In this document: positions 8,333 to 16,768 of the stretch, in pieces
Layout: each line of letters opens with the position of its first letter
Numbering within the stretch: position 1 is the first letter of the stretch
Origin: a virus
DNA: 64,000 nt
IMG/VR virus record: IMGVR_UViG_3300027749_000066
Location: 1-64,000 of that record
Strand: one strand, 5' to 3'
Translations under genes and position numbers: made by a program
The notes under the pieces: model-generated
Seen by the model: the letters and a program-made list of their open reading frames with translations, nothing else
Database searches by the model: none
What the model was told of the DNA's origin: nothing

Positions 8333-11300
8333 ATGCAATCTGGACTTAATTTCACTTTCCCGTTTCAAAAGATTAATAAGGAACAGAGAATTGTTACTGG
8401 TATTGCTACTGCTGACAATCCGGATTTAGTTGATGATGTTGTTAATTTTGATGCTTCTGTCAAGGCTTTTTCTAATTGGATTGGCAATATTAGAGAAATG
8501 CATTCTCCTATTGCTGTAGGAAAACTTGTTGATTGGAAAACTGTTCCTGTCTCTTATAATGGTCAGATGTATCAAGGTATTGAAGTTTCTGTTTATATTT
8601 CCAAAGGTGCCGAAAATACTTGGCAAAAAATTCTTGATGGAACTTTGAAAGGTTTTTCCATTGGCGGAAATATTGGTAAAACTGAAAATGTTTTTATGGA
8701 ACGTCATGGAAGAAAAGTTCGTGAGATTCAAGATTATATGCTTGGTGAACTTAGTGTTGTAGATAATCCTTGTAATCCTGCTGGTATGTTTGCAATGATC
8801 AAAAGTGTTAATGGTAAGCTTGAGTATGTTGCTGGTTCAATGCAAGATGTTTTTTATTGTGAAGACGATGGCTATACCTCAGTAGGTGGAGATAGTTCTT
8901 GCCCATCTTGTTCTGAGGAAATGATGATTATTGGTAAATCTGAAGATTATGATGAAATTTTGATAAATAAATTTATTCAAACTATTCATGATTCTTTTGA
9001 AAAAGCTATTTCTGATATCAATACTGTTCCAACTGATGCTATGGCTGCTGAGGCAAAGCGCGGGCTTGATTGGCGTAAAGAGTTTAATCGTGGTGGACTT
9101 GCTGTAGGCGTTGCTAGAGCAAGAGATATTATGAATAAAGATACTTTGAGTATCTCAACTGTTCGTAGAATGCATAGTTTTTTTGCTCGTCATGAAGTTG
9201 ATAAAAAAGGTAAAGGTTTCTCTCCGGGCGAGGATGGCTATCCATCAGCAGGAAGAATCGCTTGGGCTTTATGGGGAGGCGATCCCGGTAAATCTTGGGC
9301 TGATGCTATTGTAAATCGTATTAATAATATGAATAAGAATATTTTAATAAATAAATCAACGATTCAAAATGGTGATTTTGTTTCTTGGAGTTCTTCTGGT
9401 GGAGACGCTAGAGGCAAAGTGACCAAAATTGAAACAAATGGAAGTATCAATATTCCTGATTCTAGTTTTAATATTACTGGAACTGAAGAAGATCCCGCCC
9501 TTCTTATTCAAATTTGGCATAAAAATGAACAAGGTTGGTCTGAAACTAATACTTATGTAGGACATAAGATGTCTACTGTTTCTAAAATAAATGATTTAAA
9601 TAAGAAAGATATGGATATGAATAAATCACAAGATATGTGTAAAATGTGTGAAGATAATGGTTATCTTCAGAAAGATATGACTTGTCCATATTGTGATGGC
9701 ATGGGTTGTCTTGATGATAATAGCGATTGTTCTTCTTGTGACTCTACTGGCACACTTATGGAGGGCGATAACTGTCCCATGTGTAAAATGGTAGATACTG
9801 CGTCTATGGCTAGTGGCGGTATTCTTCAGCCTGTTCAGGGTCTTCCTCCGCAGAGAAAAAAGAAGATGCGAAAGGACGCTCAGATGAAAACTGAGGGTGG
9901 CGATCAGTATCCCGCTGCTGCTTTTGCTTATGTTCCTGATGCCAATATGCCTTCAACTTGGAAACTTCGTCTTTGGGAGTCGCCTTCTGCTAAGGAAACT
10001 GTTGCTCAGGTTTCAAGAGCAGCAACTGCTCTTACTTCTGCTGGTTTCCGTGGCAATAAGGTTCAGATTCCTGCTGCTGATCTTGCTGGTGTTAAGGAAA
10101 AAATTCGTGCTGCTTGGCATCGTGTTAATGGGCCAGATCGTGCTCTTCCGGCTGTTTTGAAGGGTTATGAATCTGGTGATATTTCTAAGATGATGCCTAT
10201 GCCTAGTTATAGTGGATCTCAAGTGATTGCTGCACTTCAAAAAGCTGTTGGAGATGTTGCAGTTATGTATACTCATGCTCATGGCTATCATTGGAATGTT
10301 CGTGGTAGTGATTTTGCTCAGTATCACGCTTTATTTGAGGCTATTTATACTGATGTATATGAGAGCATCGATCCTCTTGCAGAAAATATTTTAAAGATGG
10401 GTGGAACTGCTCCTAGAGGTCTTAGTGAGTTTTTATCTTTTGCTACAATTGATGATGATCCTCTTATGGTTGCTGATCCAGAAATGCTTGCTGCCGATCT
10501 TGCTGAAGATAATGATGCAGTTATTGATAGTTTAAATAATGTTTTTGTAATCGCCAATGCTGCCAATCAGCAGGGTGTTTGTAATTTTGTTGCTGAAAGA
10601 ATTGATCAGCATCAAAAGTGGGCGTGGCAGTTGAAGGTATCTGATGATATTTACGAGATGCCCGAATCAATGGAGGGAATGATGGTTTCTAAAAATAATA
10701 ATGTAGAGTTTGTAAAAAATGCAGGTGATTTGCAAACAAACGGAAATTATGATAATGTTTCATATATGTCTGAAGATAATCTTACTGAAAAAGAAAAGAA
10801 TAGTATTCTCTCCAAACTTGGAGAGTTTCTTTTTGGCAAGTCGCAAGTTGTTGATGTTAATAATATCAATCATCACCTCCGCATTGTTTCTGATGGAAAC
10901 ATGACGCAGGCCCCTCATGTTGTTGTTAATGTTGGTGGCGCTGATTTTGGTGATGTTATTAGAGATCCTGCAGTTACTTCATCTGGGTTCACTAGTTCAA
11001 ATGTTGATCATCAGAATATGATTAATGCTACTCCATCTACTGTAGAGCAGGGTGGAGATTCTAATGCTCATGAAGGCGCAGGGTCGGGCGAAGATGCCCT
11101 AGAAGAAGTTTCTGCTGGTAGTGGAAGCGATATGGCAGTAAATCAAGGATATCCCACAATGATGGGTAAATCTATTAATGAAGGAGATAATGAAATGGAT
11201 TTTGAGAAGGTACTTGAAGGTCTGAGTTCACTTCTTGATGAGAAGCTTGAGAAGGTCAAGGCTGATATCTCAGCAGAGGTTGACGGGAAGATCGATGCCA

Positions 11301-11518
11301 TCGAAAAATCCGTTTCCGATGTTCAGGATACTGCCAATGTTCTTTCAGGTGGACTTGAGAAAGTTGCAAACTCAGGCGCTGAGCGTAAGTCAACAGATTT
11401 TGACTATCAGGTCAGCAAAGAAGATGAGGAGTTCGCTAAGAGCTTCCAGACCGAAAGTTTTTGGGGCGGAGTTTTTGTCCCTACCGAGATCTGCAAGGTC
11501 TTGGGTTACGATTCATGA
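8333..11518 (+). CDS. Capsid maturation protease / scaffold polyprotein with embedded Dps domain
   Basis: 1,061 aa; ATG 8333 is chosen because GGAGGA ends 6 nt upstream. Residues about 1-170 are a prohead serine protease of the HK97/XkdF type, with candidate catalytic His57 (M-H-S-P-I-A-V-G) and Ser109 (G-F-S-I-G-G). Then follow a domain with R-G-G-L-A-V-G-V-A-R-A-R and Y-P-S-A-G-R-I-A-W-A-L-W-G-G (about 235-330), a small Tudor/HVA1-like beta domain (about 343-418), a CxxC-rich zinc cluster (about 436-485) and a W-K-L-R-L-W domain (about 520-605). A Dps/ferritin-like domain (about 625-770) keeps all ferroxidase ligands: His653, His665, Glu669, Asp680, Glu684. The C-terminal Glu/Lys coiled coil (about 950-1020) looks like scaffold. 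The major capsid gene follows 16 nt later. Confidence 0.8.
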   Translation: MQSGLNFTFPFQKINKEQRIVTGIATADNPDLVDDVVNFDASVKAFSNWIGNIREMHSPIAVGKLVDWKTVPVSYNGQMYQGIEVSVYISKGAENTWQKILDGTLKGFSIGGNIGKTENVFMERHGRKVREIQDYMLGELSVVDNPCNPAGMFAMIKSVNGKLEYVAGSMQDVFYCEDDGYTSVGGDSSCPSCSEEMMIIGKSEDYDEILINKFIQTIHDSFEKAISDINTVPTDAMAAEAKRGLDWRKEFNRGGLAVGVARARDIMNKDTLSISTVRRMHSFFARHEVDKKGKGFSPGEDGYPSAGRIAWALWGGDPGKSWADAIVNRINNMNKNILINKSTIQNGDFVSWSSSGGDARGKVTKIETNGSINIPDSSFNITGTEEDPALLIQIWHKNEQGWSETNTYVGHKMSTVSKINDLNKKDMDMNKSQDMCKMCEDNGYLQKDMTCPYCDGMGCLDDNSDCSSCDSTGTLMEGDNCPMCKMVDTASMASGGILQPVQGLPPQRKKKMRKDAQMKTEGGDQYPAAAFAYVPDANMPSTWKLRLWESPSAKETVAQVSRAATALTSAGFRGNKVQIPAADLAGVKEKIRAAWHRVNGPDRALPAVLKGYESGDISKMMPMPSYSGSQVIAALQKAVGDVAVMYTHAHGYHWNVRGSDFAQYHALFEAIYTDVYESIDPLAENILKMGGTAPRGLSEFLSFATIDDDPLMVADPEMLAADLAEDNDAVIDSLNNVFVIANAANQQGVCNFVAERIDQHQKWAWQLKVSDDIYEMPESMEGMMVSKNNNVEFVKNAGDLQTNGNYDNVSYMSEDNLTEKEKNSILSKLGEFLFGKSQVVDVNNINHHLRIVSDGNMTQAPHVVVNVGGADFGDVIRDPAVTSSGFTSSNVDHQNMINATPSTVEQGGDSNAHEGAGSGEDALEEVSAGSGSDMAVNQGYPTMMGKSINEGDNEMDFEKVLEGLSSLLDEKLEKVKADISAEVDGKIDAIEKSVSDVQDTANVLSGGLEKVANSGAERKSTDFDYQVSKEDEEFAKSFQTESFWGGVFVPTEICKVLGYDS

Positions 11519-11534
11519 ATAAGAGAGGTGAATT

Positions 11535-12626
11535 ATGAGTAACACTAGAGAATTATTAGAAAAAGCAGTAATTAACACTTCTACTTCCGCAGGTGCTGGT
11601 AACATCGGTGCAGCGGGTGGCGGTATTCTTAAGCCTCGTCAGGCTAATCGTTTTATCGATTATCTGTTTGATCAGTCAGTTCTTATGAAGACTGCTCGTA
11701 TCGTTCGCATGAGCGCTCCGAGTGTTGAGATCGATAAGGTTGACATTGGTAACAAGATTATGCGTAAGGCTACTGAAGGTACGGATGACGGCTCTAATGC
11801 TAACCCGACTTTCACCAAGGTCGCAATGACTACTGTCAAGCTTCGTCTTGATTGGGAAATCACGGTTGAAGGCCTTGAGGACAACATTGAGGGTGATTCT
11901 CTTGAGGATCATATCGCCTCTCTGATGGCTCGTCAGACTGCTAATGATCTTGAGGATCTTTACATCAATGGTAGCACTGCTCTTTCGAGCGATGCTCTTT
12001 ACAAGGCTCTTGATGGTTTCAAGGTTCTTGCCCGTGCAAGTGGTGTTGTTGTTGATGCTGCTGGTGGTAACCTCACCCGCTCTATCTTCGACAAGGCTCT
12101 TCGTGCTCTTCCGAATAAGTACCTTCAGCGTCGTTCGCAGCTTGCTTTCTCTACTTCTAGTTCGCTGGTTCAGGATTACATCTGGAGTCTTTCTCTTGAC
12201 GCTACCGCTAACTCTACTTACAATCCCGGTGGTGGCATTGGTACGACTGGCTCTGGTTTGGGTGGTTCCTTCGGTTCTGCTATGGGCGATGCTATCGTCA
12301 ATCAGGGCATGGGTGGCGCTACTGGTGGCGGCAATGGTCCCAACTATATCAACGGCATTCGTCCGTTCGGTATTCCGCTGCTTGAGGTTCCGCTTTACCC
12401 TGAGACTGAGACTGGCACTTATACTGCTGCCTCTGGCAATCATGGTATTGTTGAACTTACGTTCCCGCAGAACCGTATCATCGGTATTCAGCGTGACATC
12501 ACGGTTTACCGTGAGTTCAAGCCGAAGAAGGACACGATTGAGTACACTCAGTTCATCCGTGTTGCCAACCAGATTGAAAATGCCGCTGCTTACGTTCACG
12601 TAAGGAACGTAAAAGTTCGTTCATGA
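11535..12626 (+). CDS. Major capsid protein (HK97 fold)
   Basis: 363 aa, preceded by AGAGGTGA. Placed directly after the protease/scaffold gene, which is the standard position. It starts with a short hydrophilic arm, then R-F-I-D-Y-L-F-D and T-A-R-I-V-R-M, then a long helix (L-E-D-H-I-A-S-L-M-A-R-Q) and an E-N-A-A-A-Y-V-H-type C-terminal P-domain strand, as in HK97-fold capsid proteins. Codon choice shifts strongly to C-ending synonymous codons, unlike the fibre genes upstream, as expected for the most abundant virion protein. Followed at once by a strong terminator hairpin. Confidence 0.85.
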   Translation: MSNTRELLEKAVINTSTSAGAGNIGAAGGGILKPRQANRFIDYLFDQSVLMKTARIVRMSAPSVEIDKVDIGNKIMRKATEGTDDGSNANPTFTKVAMTTVKLRLDWEITVEGLEDNIEGDSLEDHIASLMARQTANDLEDLYINGSTALSSDALYKALDGFKVLARASGVVVDAAGGNLTRSIFDKALRALPNKYLQRRSQLAFSTSSSLVQDYIWSLSLDATANSTYNPGGGIGTTGSGLGGSFGSAMGDAIVNQGMGGATGGGNGPNYINGIRPFGIPLLEVPLYPETETGTYTAASGNHGIVELTFPQNRIIGIQRDITVYREFKPKKDTIEYTQFIRVANQIENAAAYVHVRNVKVRS

Positions 12627-12646
12627 GCATTTTGATTCTCAAAGTG

Positions 12647-12655
12647 TGATATAAT
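12647..12655 (+). promoter_or_regulatory. Extended -10 promoter TGaTATAAT
   Basis: A perfect TG-A-TATAAT ends at 12655, two bases before the terminator stem begins at 12657. Predicted transcription starts near 12662, inside the 5' arm of the hairpin. The new transcript would therefore lack half the stem and escape termination. Drives the HNH gene at 12704. Confidence 0.6.
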
Positions 12656-12656
12656 G

Positions 12657-12684
12657 AAGCCGGGGCAAATGCCCCGGCTTTGTT
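12657..12684 (+). terminator. Rho-independent terminator after major capsid gene
   Basis: A perfect 10-bp stem (AAGCCGGGGC / GCCCCGGCTT) with an AAAT loop, followed by TGTT. The GC-rich core CCGGGGC is repeated almost identically at 13389. Confidence 0.75.
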
Positions 12685-12703
12685 AATTTACAGGAGAATT
12701 AAG

Positions 12704-13360
12704 ATGCAAAAAATAACATCGGAAGAGACTGATTTGATAATAAGTCTTTATGATGATGGTGTCTACCCCGTAGATATTGCTAAAAAAATTGGTAGAGCAC
12801 CTGCCAGTATTTATCGCACACTTCGCAAAAGCGGGAGAACTGAGACTTTACCTGAACGAAAAGCAAGACATGGGCTTTCAGATGAACAGGTTATCGAAGT
12901 TATTGAAATGAGAAAAAATAATATTTCATATAATAAAATTGCTTCAAAATTTGGTTTAAATGGGCATACTATCGCCAAAATTTGTGAAAAAGCAGATATA
13001 GAATTTACTGATTTACGTTATGGTGAAAATAATGTAAATTGGGTTGGTGGACGTAGAGTAAATCAAAATGGATATGTTGAGATAACTATTCCTATTGATC
13101 ATCCATTTAGAGATGCAATGCGCGCTAATAGGGGAACTTGTATGGAACATCGTTTTATAATGGCAGAACATATCAATCGCCCCCTTGAGGCTCATGAAGA
13201 TGTGCATCATATAAATGGAAACCGCTCAGATAATAGAATTGAGAATCTAGAGCTTTGGAGTACAAGACAACCTAGAGGACAGCGTATTGAAGATAAGGTT
13301 GAATTTGCCTTAGAGATACTCTCCCTCTACTACCCCGAAGCACTCAAAGTTCGCTCGTAG
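12704..13360 (+). CDS. HNH homing endonuclease with helix-turn-helix
   Basis: 218 aa from ATG 12704, with AGGAGA 6 nt upstream. Residues about 1-45 are a resolvase/GcrA-like helix-turn-helix ([16 protein letters not shown]), and a second one lies at about 75-100. The C-terminal half is an HNH nuclease of the phage NUMOD-like group: [10 protein letters not shown], then [20 protein letters not shown]. Flanked by two near-identical terminator/promoter hairpins, so it behaves as a self-contained insert between capsid and connector genes. Probably a free-standing homing endonuclease. Confidence 0.85.
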   Translation: MQKITSEETDLIISLYDDGVYPVDIAKKIGRAPASIYRTLRKSGRTETLPERKARHGLSDEQVIEVIEMRKNNISYNKIASKFGLNGHTIAKICEKADIEFTDLRYGENNVNWVGGRRVNQNGYVEITIPIDHPFRDAMRANRGTCMEHRFIMAEHINRPLEAHEDVHHINGNRSDNRIENLELWSTRQPRGQRIEDKVEFALEILSLYYPEALKVRS

Positions 13361-13377
13361 TAGTTTTCCACTGATCG

Positions 13378-13386
13378 TGGTATACT
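13378..13386 (+). promoter_or_regulatory. Extended -10 promoter TGgTATACT
   Basis: TG-G-TATACT ends two bases before the second hairpin at 13389. The geometry is the same as at 12647, with a predicted start near 13393 inside the stem. Serves the methyltransferase gene at 13421. Confidence 0.6.
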
Positions 13387-13388
13387 CT

Positions 13389-13410
13389 GGCCGGGGCATC
13401 CGCCCCGGCC
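13389..13410 (+). terminator. Second GCCGGGGC hairpin (terminator-like)
   Basis: A perfect 9-bp stem GGCCGGGGC / GCCCCGGCC with an ATCC loop, followed by TTAGTATTTT. Nearly the same hairpin as 12657-12680, and also coupled to an overlapping extended -10. Confidence 0.65.
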
Positions 13411-13420
13411 TTAGTATTTT

Positions 13421-14713
13421 ATGACTAGAGTGAGAAAATTGACTGAACAATCAAAATTCACGTTTATTGATCTGTTTGCTGGCATTGGTGGTTTTCATGC
13501 AGCACTGAGCGAGATGGGTGGTGAGTGTGTTTATGCTGTTGAGATTGATCCAAAAGCAGCAGCAATTTATGAATTAAATTGGGGTATCAATCCTCTTGGT
13601 GATATTACTGAAGTTGCCAATGATGATAGGGTTGATATTCCTGATCATGATGTTCTTGTTGCAGGGTTTCCTTGTCAGCCTTTCTCTAAGTCCGGTTTTC
13701 AACGGGGTATGAGTGATACAAGAGGAACTTTGTATTGGAATATCCTTAAGATTATTGAAGTTAAAAAACCAGCTTTTGTTTTACTTGAGAATGTTCGTAA
13801 TCTCGCTGGCCCTAAACATACTCATGAGTGGAATATTATTATATCTACTTTAAGAGATCAGGGCTATAAGGTTTCTTCTGATCCTGTCATTGTTTCTCCA
13901 CATAAGATTCCCCCTCATCTTGGGGGTACTCCTCAGAGTCGTGATCGTGTATTCATTGCAGCAGTTCGTGCTGATGGTATTTCTGATCTTTCTGATATAT
14001 CATTTTTGAATAATTATAATTTTGAGGATTGGAGTCCTCAAAACTGGAATCTTTGTTCAGATCTTCCCTTGCTTTCTAAAGAAGATGTAGAAGATTTTAT
14101 TTTAAATGATAATGAAATCTTTTGGCTTGAAGCTTGGAACGAACTTATTGTTGGTATTAAAGATAGTCTTGATGGTAATAATCTTCCAAGTTTTCCTATT
14201 TGGGGTGATAGTTGGATTATGCCTGATGATCTTGATATACCTGAAAATACTCCTAAATGGAAAGCAAGTTTTTTAATTAAAAATGCTGAATTTTATGCAC
14301 AACATCGTTGGATTATTGATGAATGGATTAGTCGTTGGGACTTTTATTCTGATAAATTCCCTGCTTCTCGTCGCAAGTTAGAGTGGCAAGCGCAGGATGC
14401 AGATTCTATTTTTGATACTTGCATTCAATTTCGTCCCTCTGGGATTAGGGTGAAAAAGCAAACATACCTTCCGGCTCTTGTCGCTATTACTCAGACTTCT
14501 ATTATTGGCAGCCAGATGCGTAGACTTTCTGTTCGTGAGGCAGCAAGACTTCAGGGTTTTCCTGAGAGTTTTGATTTTGGTGATCAACTTCATTCTGCTT
14601 CTTATAAGCAACTTGGTAACAGTGTCTGTGTTGGAGCGGTATCTTTTGTATTCAAAAAAGCGGTAGATCATTATTCAGATATTCTCAAAAACACTTGTCC
14701 GAGTATGATATAA
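13421..14713 (+). CDS. DNA (cytosine-5-)-methyltransferase
   Basis: 430 aa. All C5-methyltransferase landmarks are present in order: motif I D-L-F-A-G-I-G-G-F (about 17-25), motif IV G-F-P-C-Q-P-F-S with the catalytic Cys near residue 85, motif VI E-N-V, motif VIII T-P-Q-S-R-D-R-V-F, motif IX R-x-L-S-V-R-E-A-A-R-L-Q-G-F-P and motif X Y-K-Q-L-G-N-S-V. It appears intact. No partner restriction enzyme is visible, so it probably protects phage DNA from host restriction. ATG 13421 lacks a ribosome site and lies 10 nt after the hairpin; an in-frame GTG at 13430 is an alternative. Confidence 0.92.
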   Translation: MTRVRKLTEQSKFTFIDLFAGIGGFHAALSEMGGECVYAVEIDPKAAAIYELNWGINPLGDITEVANDDRVDIPDHDVLVAGFPCQPFSKSGFQRGMSDTRGTLYWNILKIIEVKKPAFVLLENVRNLAGPKHTHEWNIIISTLRDQGYKVSSDPVIVSPHKIPPHLGGTPQSRDRVFIAAVRADGISDLSDISFLNNYNFEDWSPQNWNLCSDLPLLSKEDVEDFILNDNEIFWLEAWNELIVGIKDSLDGNNLPSFPIWGDSWIMPDDLDIPENTPKWKASFLIKNAEFYAQHRWIIDEWISRWDFYSDKFPASRRKLEWQAQDADSIFDTCIQFRPSGIRVKKQTYLPALVAITQTSIIGSQMRRLSVREAARLQGFPESFDFGDQLHSASYKQLGNSVCVGAVSFVFKKAVDHYSDILKNTCPSMI

Positions 14714-14714
14714 T
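14706..14714 (+). promoter_or_regulatory. Extended -10 promoter TGaTATAAT
   Basis: A perfect TG-A-TATAAT across the end of the methyltransferase gene. Predicted start near 14721, giving a leader of about 37 nt with AGGAGA before the ATG at 14758. It restarts transcription of the head-tail genes downstream of the cargo. Confidence 0.6.
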
Positions 14715-14757
14715 GTTTTCCTAGAGTCTTTTTAGATTAAATTTTATAGGAGAAAAA

Positions 14758-15078
14758 ATGAGTGAAGAAACTAACGAAAATGCAATAAAAAAAGAAGCAG
14801 TCAAAAGGACCGTTCAACGTAAAACAAAGGCCGGAGAAGCGATTCTAGAGGCCACTCATGACACCTCAGATGATCCTATTGCGAACATTAAAAATGAAGG
14901 TGTTATGATTAAGATGCAAATGGGTCATTCATATTACTCTCCAAACTGCGAGTTTACGCAAGAAGCTCCCTTTCAACTTGTAGATCCTGCTGAAGCAGAA
15001 TATTTGATTAATGAGTATTCAGGCAAATTTGTTGTTGCTACTAAGAAGATGGTTGAAGACTTTTATCAACTTGGTTAA
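14758..15078 (+). CDS. Small head/connector-associated protein
   Basis: 106 aa with an AGGAGA site. Basic N-terminal tail (K-K-E-A-V-K-R-T-V-Q-R-K-T-K), then a compact part with P-F-Q-L-V-D-P-A-E-A-E-Y-L-I and V-V-A-T-K-K-M-V-E-D-F-Y. Small proteins of this layout often lie between the capsid and head-tail connector genes of siphoviruses. No precise function is assignable. It has its own promoter and ends 28 nt before the next gene. Confidence 0.45.
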   Translation: MSEETNENAIKKEAVKRTVQRKTKAGEAILEATHDTSDDPIANIKNEGVMIKMQMGHSYYSPNCEFTQEAPFQLVDPAEAEYLINEYSGKFVVATKKMVEDFYQLG

Positions 15079-15091
15079 AAAAAGTGTATAA

Positions 15092-15100
15092 TGATATACT
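15092..15100 (+). promoter_or_regulatory. Extended -10 promoter TGaTATACT, leaderless layout
   Basis: TG-A-TATACT ends 6 nt before the ATG at 15107, and no ribosome site lies between. An overlapping TATAAT is at 15087-15092. The transcript should begin at or next to the A of the start codon. Confidence 0.6.
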
Positions 15101-15106
15101 TTTTAT

Positions 15107-15976
15107 ATGAACACTTACACTCCTTATTCCTCTGTAGTAGAGCAATTTGTATTCCCAAATACTCCCGATTCTGGTAGTGCATCGGTTACTGTTTACTATG
15201 ATTTTGGAGATATTGTTGTTGGCCCTATTTCTCCCACTTTGATAAGTGGCGCTACATATTCCGTATCAATCTCTGATGATTTGATGGGGGCATATGGCAA
15301 ATATAGAATTAAGTGGAGTTGCACTTTTTCTGGCACTGCTTTTTATGCGTATACTGAGTATCAAGTTGAAGATACATATGTAAAATATGACACTTTTTTT
15401 ACTAATTATCCTGAATTAGATATTCCAGATTATACTGCAAAATTTGATAATATTGAAAAAATGGCTAGAAGAATTGTTGATACTTATTGTGGACAAAATT
15501 TTCAATTTATTAAAAATAAAACAAGAACTTATGAAGGAAATGGCAGAGAAACTGTTCACCTTGGCAGTCGTTTAAATTACTTTACTAGTGTCTTTATTGA
15601 TCAAACTGATTTTACAGCACAATGTATTATTGATTTAAAAACTAAGTATTTTATTCGTTTAAGCACAACTTATCCTTATTATGATAGTCGTGTTGATGAT
15701 GTGTTTAGAAATAAATTTCCTAAAAATACTATAGTATATGTCACTGGTGATTGGGGATGGCTGAGTGTTCCGTGGGAAGTTGAACAGGCAACTGAACTTT
15801 TGATGCTTGATCTTCTTGATGATACTAGGCGTGAACATTATCGCTATGGTATTACCAGATCTGATCAGGGTGGCAATCGTCTTATGATTGATAAGGGAAT
15901 ATTCAACTCAACAGGGAATGTTGATGTTGATACACTTCTTATGGATTATGTTTATTGGATTATGGATTATGCTTAA
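15107..15976 (+). CDS. Head-tail connector (adaptor-like) protein
   Basis: 289 aa, probably translated from a leaderless mRNA. Residues about 1-95 form a beta domain (S-G-A-T-Y-S-V-S, Y-G-K-Y-R-I-K-W). Residues about 100-289 match the helical head-tail adaptor pattern: F-F-T-N-Y-P-E-L, a helix with A-R-R-I-V-D-T-Y-C-G, then W-G-W-L-S-V-P-W-E-V-E-Q-A-T-E-L-L-M-L-D-L and Y-G-I-T-R-S-D. It precedes the head closure and tail completion genes, the classical order. Overlaps the next gene by 8 nt. Confidence 0.6.
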   Translation: MNTYTPYSSVVEQFVFPNTPDSGSASVTVYYDFGDIVVGPISPTLISGATYSVSISDDLMGAYGKYRIKWSCTFSGTAFYAYTEYQVEDTYVKYDTFFTNYPELDIPDYTAKFDNIEKMARRIVDTYCGQNFQFIKNKTRTYEGNGRETVHLGSRLNYFTSVFIDQTDFTAQCIIDLKTKYFIRLSTTYPYYDSRVDDVFRNKFPKNTIVYVTGDWGWLSVPWEVEQATELLMLDLLDDTRREHYRYGITRSDQGGNRLMIDKGIFNSTGNVDVDTLLMDYVYWIMDYA

Positions 15977-16343
15977 TCGTAGTTTTATAAGATTTACTAA
16001 TAGAGTTGATATTTATTCTCAAACATATCTTACCAATGATATGGGTCAGAAAGTTTCTTCTTGGAATTTAACTAAAGAAGCTATGAAATGTCTTTATGTT
16101 TCTGCTAGAAGTTCTACTGGTATTCGTATTACTCCTAATCAAATTGAAGCAAATTATTTTTTGTTTTATTTTAATTATGATGCTCCTATTGATTATGGCC
16201 TTAGACTCAAAAATGTTACAAATTCATTAAGAAGTGAAGTAATAGAAGATAGTTGGTTACAAATTATTCAAATTGATAAAGAATTATCTTATTCTGGTAA
16301 AGTGCAGTATCTTAGTATTCGAGCAAAGAGTGTAATAGAATGA
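15969..16343 (+). CDS. Head closure / head-tail joining protein
   Basis: 124 aa. ATG 15969 is chosen because upstream in-frame codons overlap the previous gene deeply. Shows the small beta-barrel joining-protein pattern: F-I-R-F-T-N-R-V-D-I-Y-S-Q-T-Y near the start, then strands such as K-C-L-Y-V-S-A-R and a closing V-Q-Y-L-S-I-R-A. Identified mainly by size and position between adaptor and tail completion genes. Overlaps the next ATG by 4 nt. Confidence 0.5.
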   Translation: MLNRSFIRFTNRVDIYSQTYLTNDMGQKVSSWNLTKEAMKCLYVSARSSTGIRITPNQIEANYFLFYFNYDAPIDYGLRLKNVTNSLRSEVIEDSWLQIIQIDKELSYSGKVQYLSIRAKSVIE

Positions 16344-16768
16344 CTTTTCGAGTTGAATCTTTGGTGGTTAATCCAGATGGTTTTGATGATCTTACTAAAA
16401 ATATTCAATTAAAAAAAGCTTATTATAAAAATCAATCTACTCAATTCGCCTATGTCCTAGAGTCCGAATTAAAAACAGGTTTAAGTAATGTTTTGGGTTC
16501 AAGAGCAAAGCATTTCAATGTTATTGTTGAAAGAACAGCAGATGGTGCTGCAGTAAATTTAAGATCTATTGATTATATTGCTATATGGCTTTATCATGGT
16601 ACTAGAGCACATACTATTGACTCATCTAACCCTATGCCCATTTACCCTAATGAAGGTATATTTAGGTATTCAGTTAACCATCCGGGTCAGAAACCTATGA
16701 AGCCTGAAATTGATGAAGCTATTAAAGAGGCTAGATTGAAAGCAAGAAGAATGGTAAAAACATTATGA
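16340..16768 (+). CDS. Tail completion / neck protein (HK97 gp10-like)
   Basis: 142 aa. The middle section Y-I-A-I-W-L-Y-H-G-T-R-A-H-T-I followed by N-H-P-G-Q-K-P-M-K-P matches the HK97 gp10-like minor tail family, in which a W..G...H segment precedes a P-G.....P motif. Coupled by 4-nt overlaps on both sides. Confidence 0.65.
   Translation: MTFRVESLVVNPDGFDDLTKNIQLKKAYYKNQSTQFAYVLESELKTGLSNVLGSRAKHFNVIVERTADGAAVNLRSIDYIAIWLYHGTRAHTIDSSNPMPIYPNEGIFRYSVNHPGQKPMKPEIDEAIKEARLKARRMVKTL

Noticed and set aside
11676-12599. 307-codon open frame on the minus strand opposite the major capsid gene
   Set aside because: It arises from the biased codons of the capsid gene; its product is Ser/Arg/Asn-rich and has no ribosome site or family pattern.
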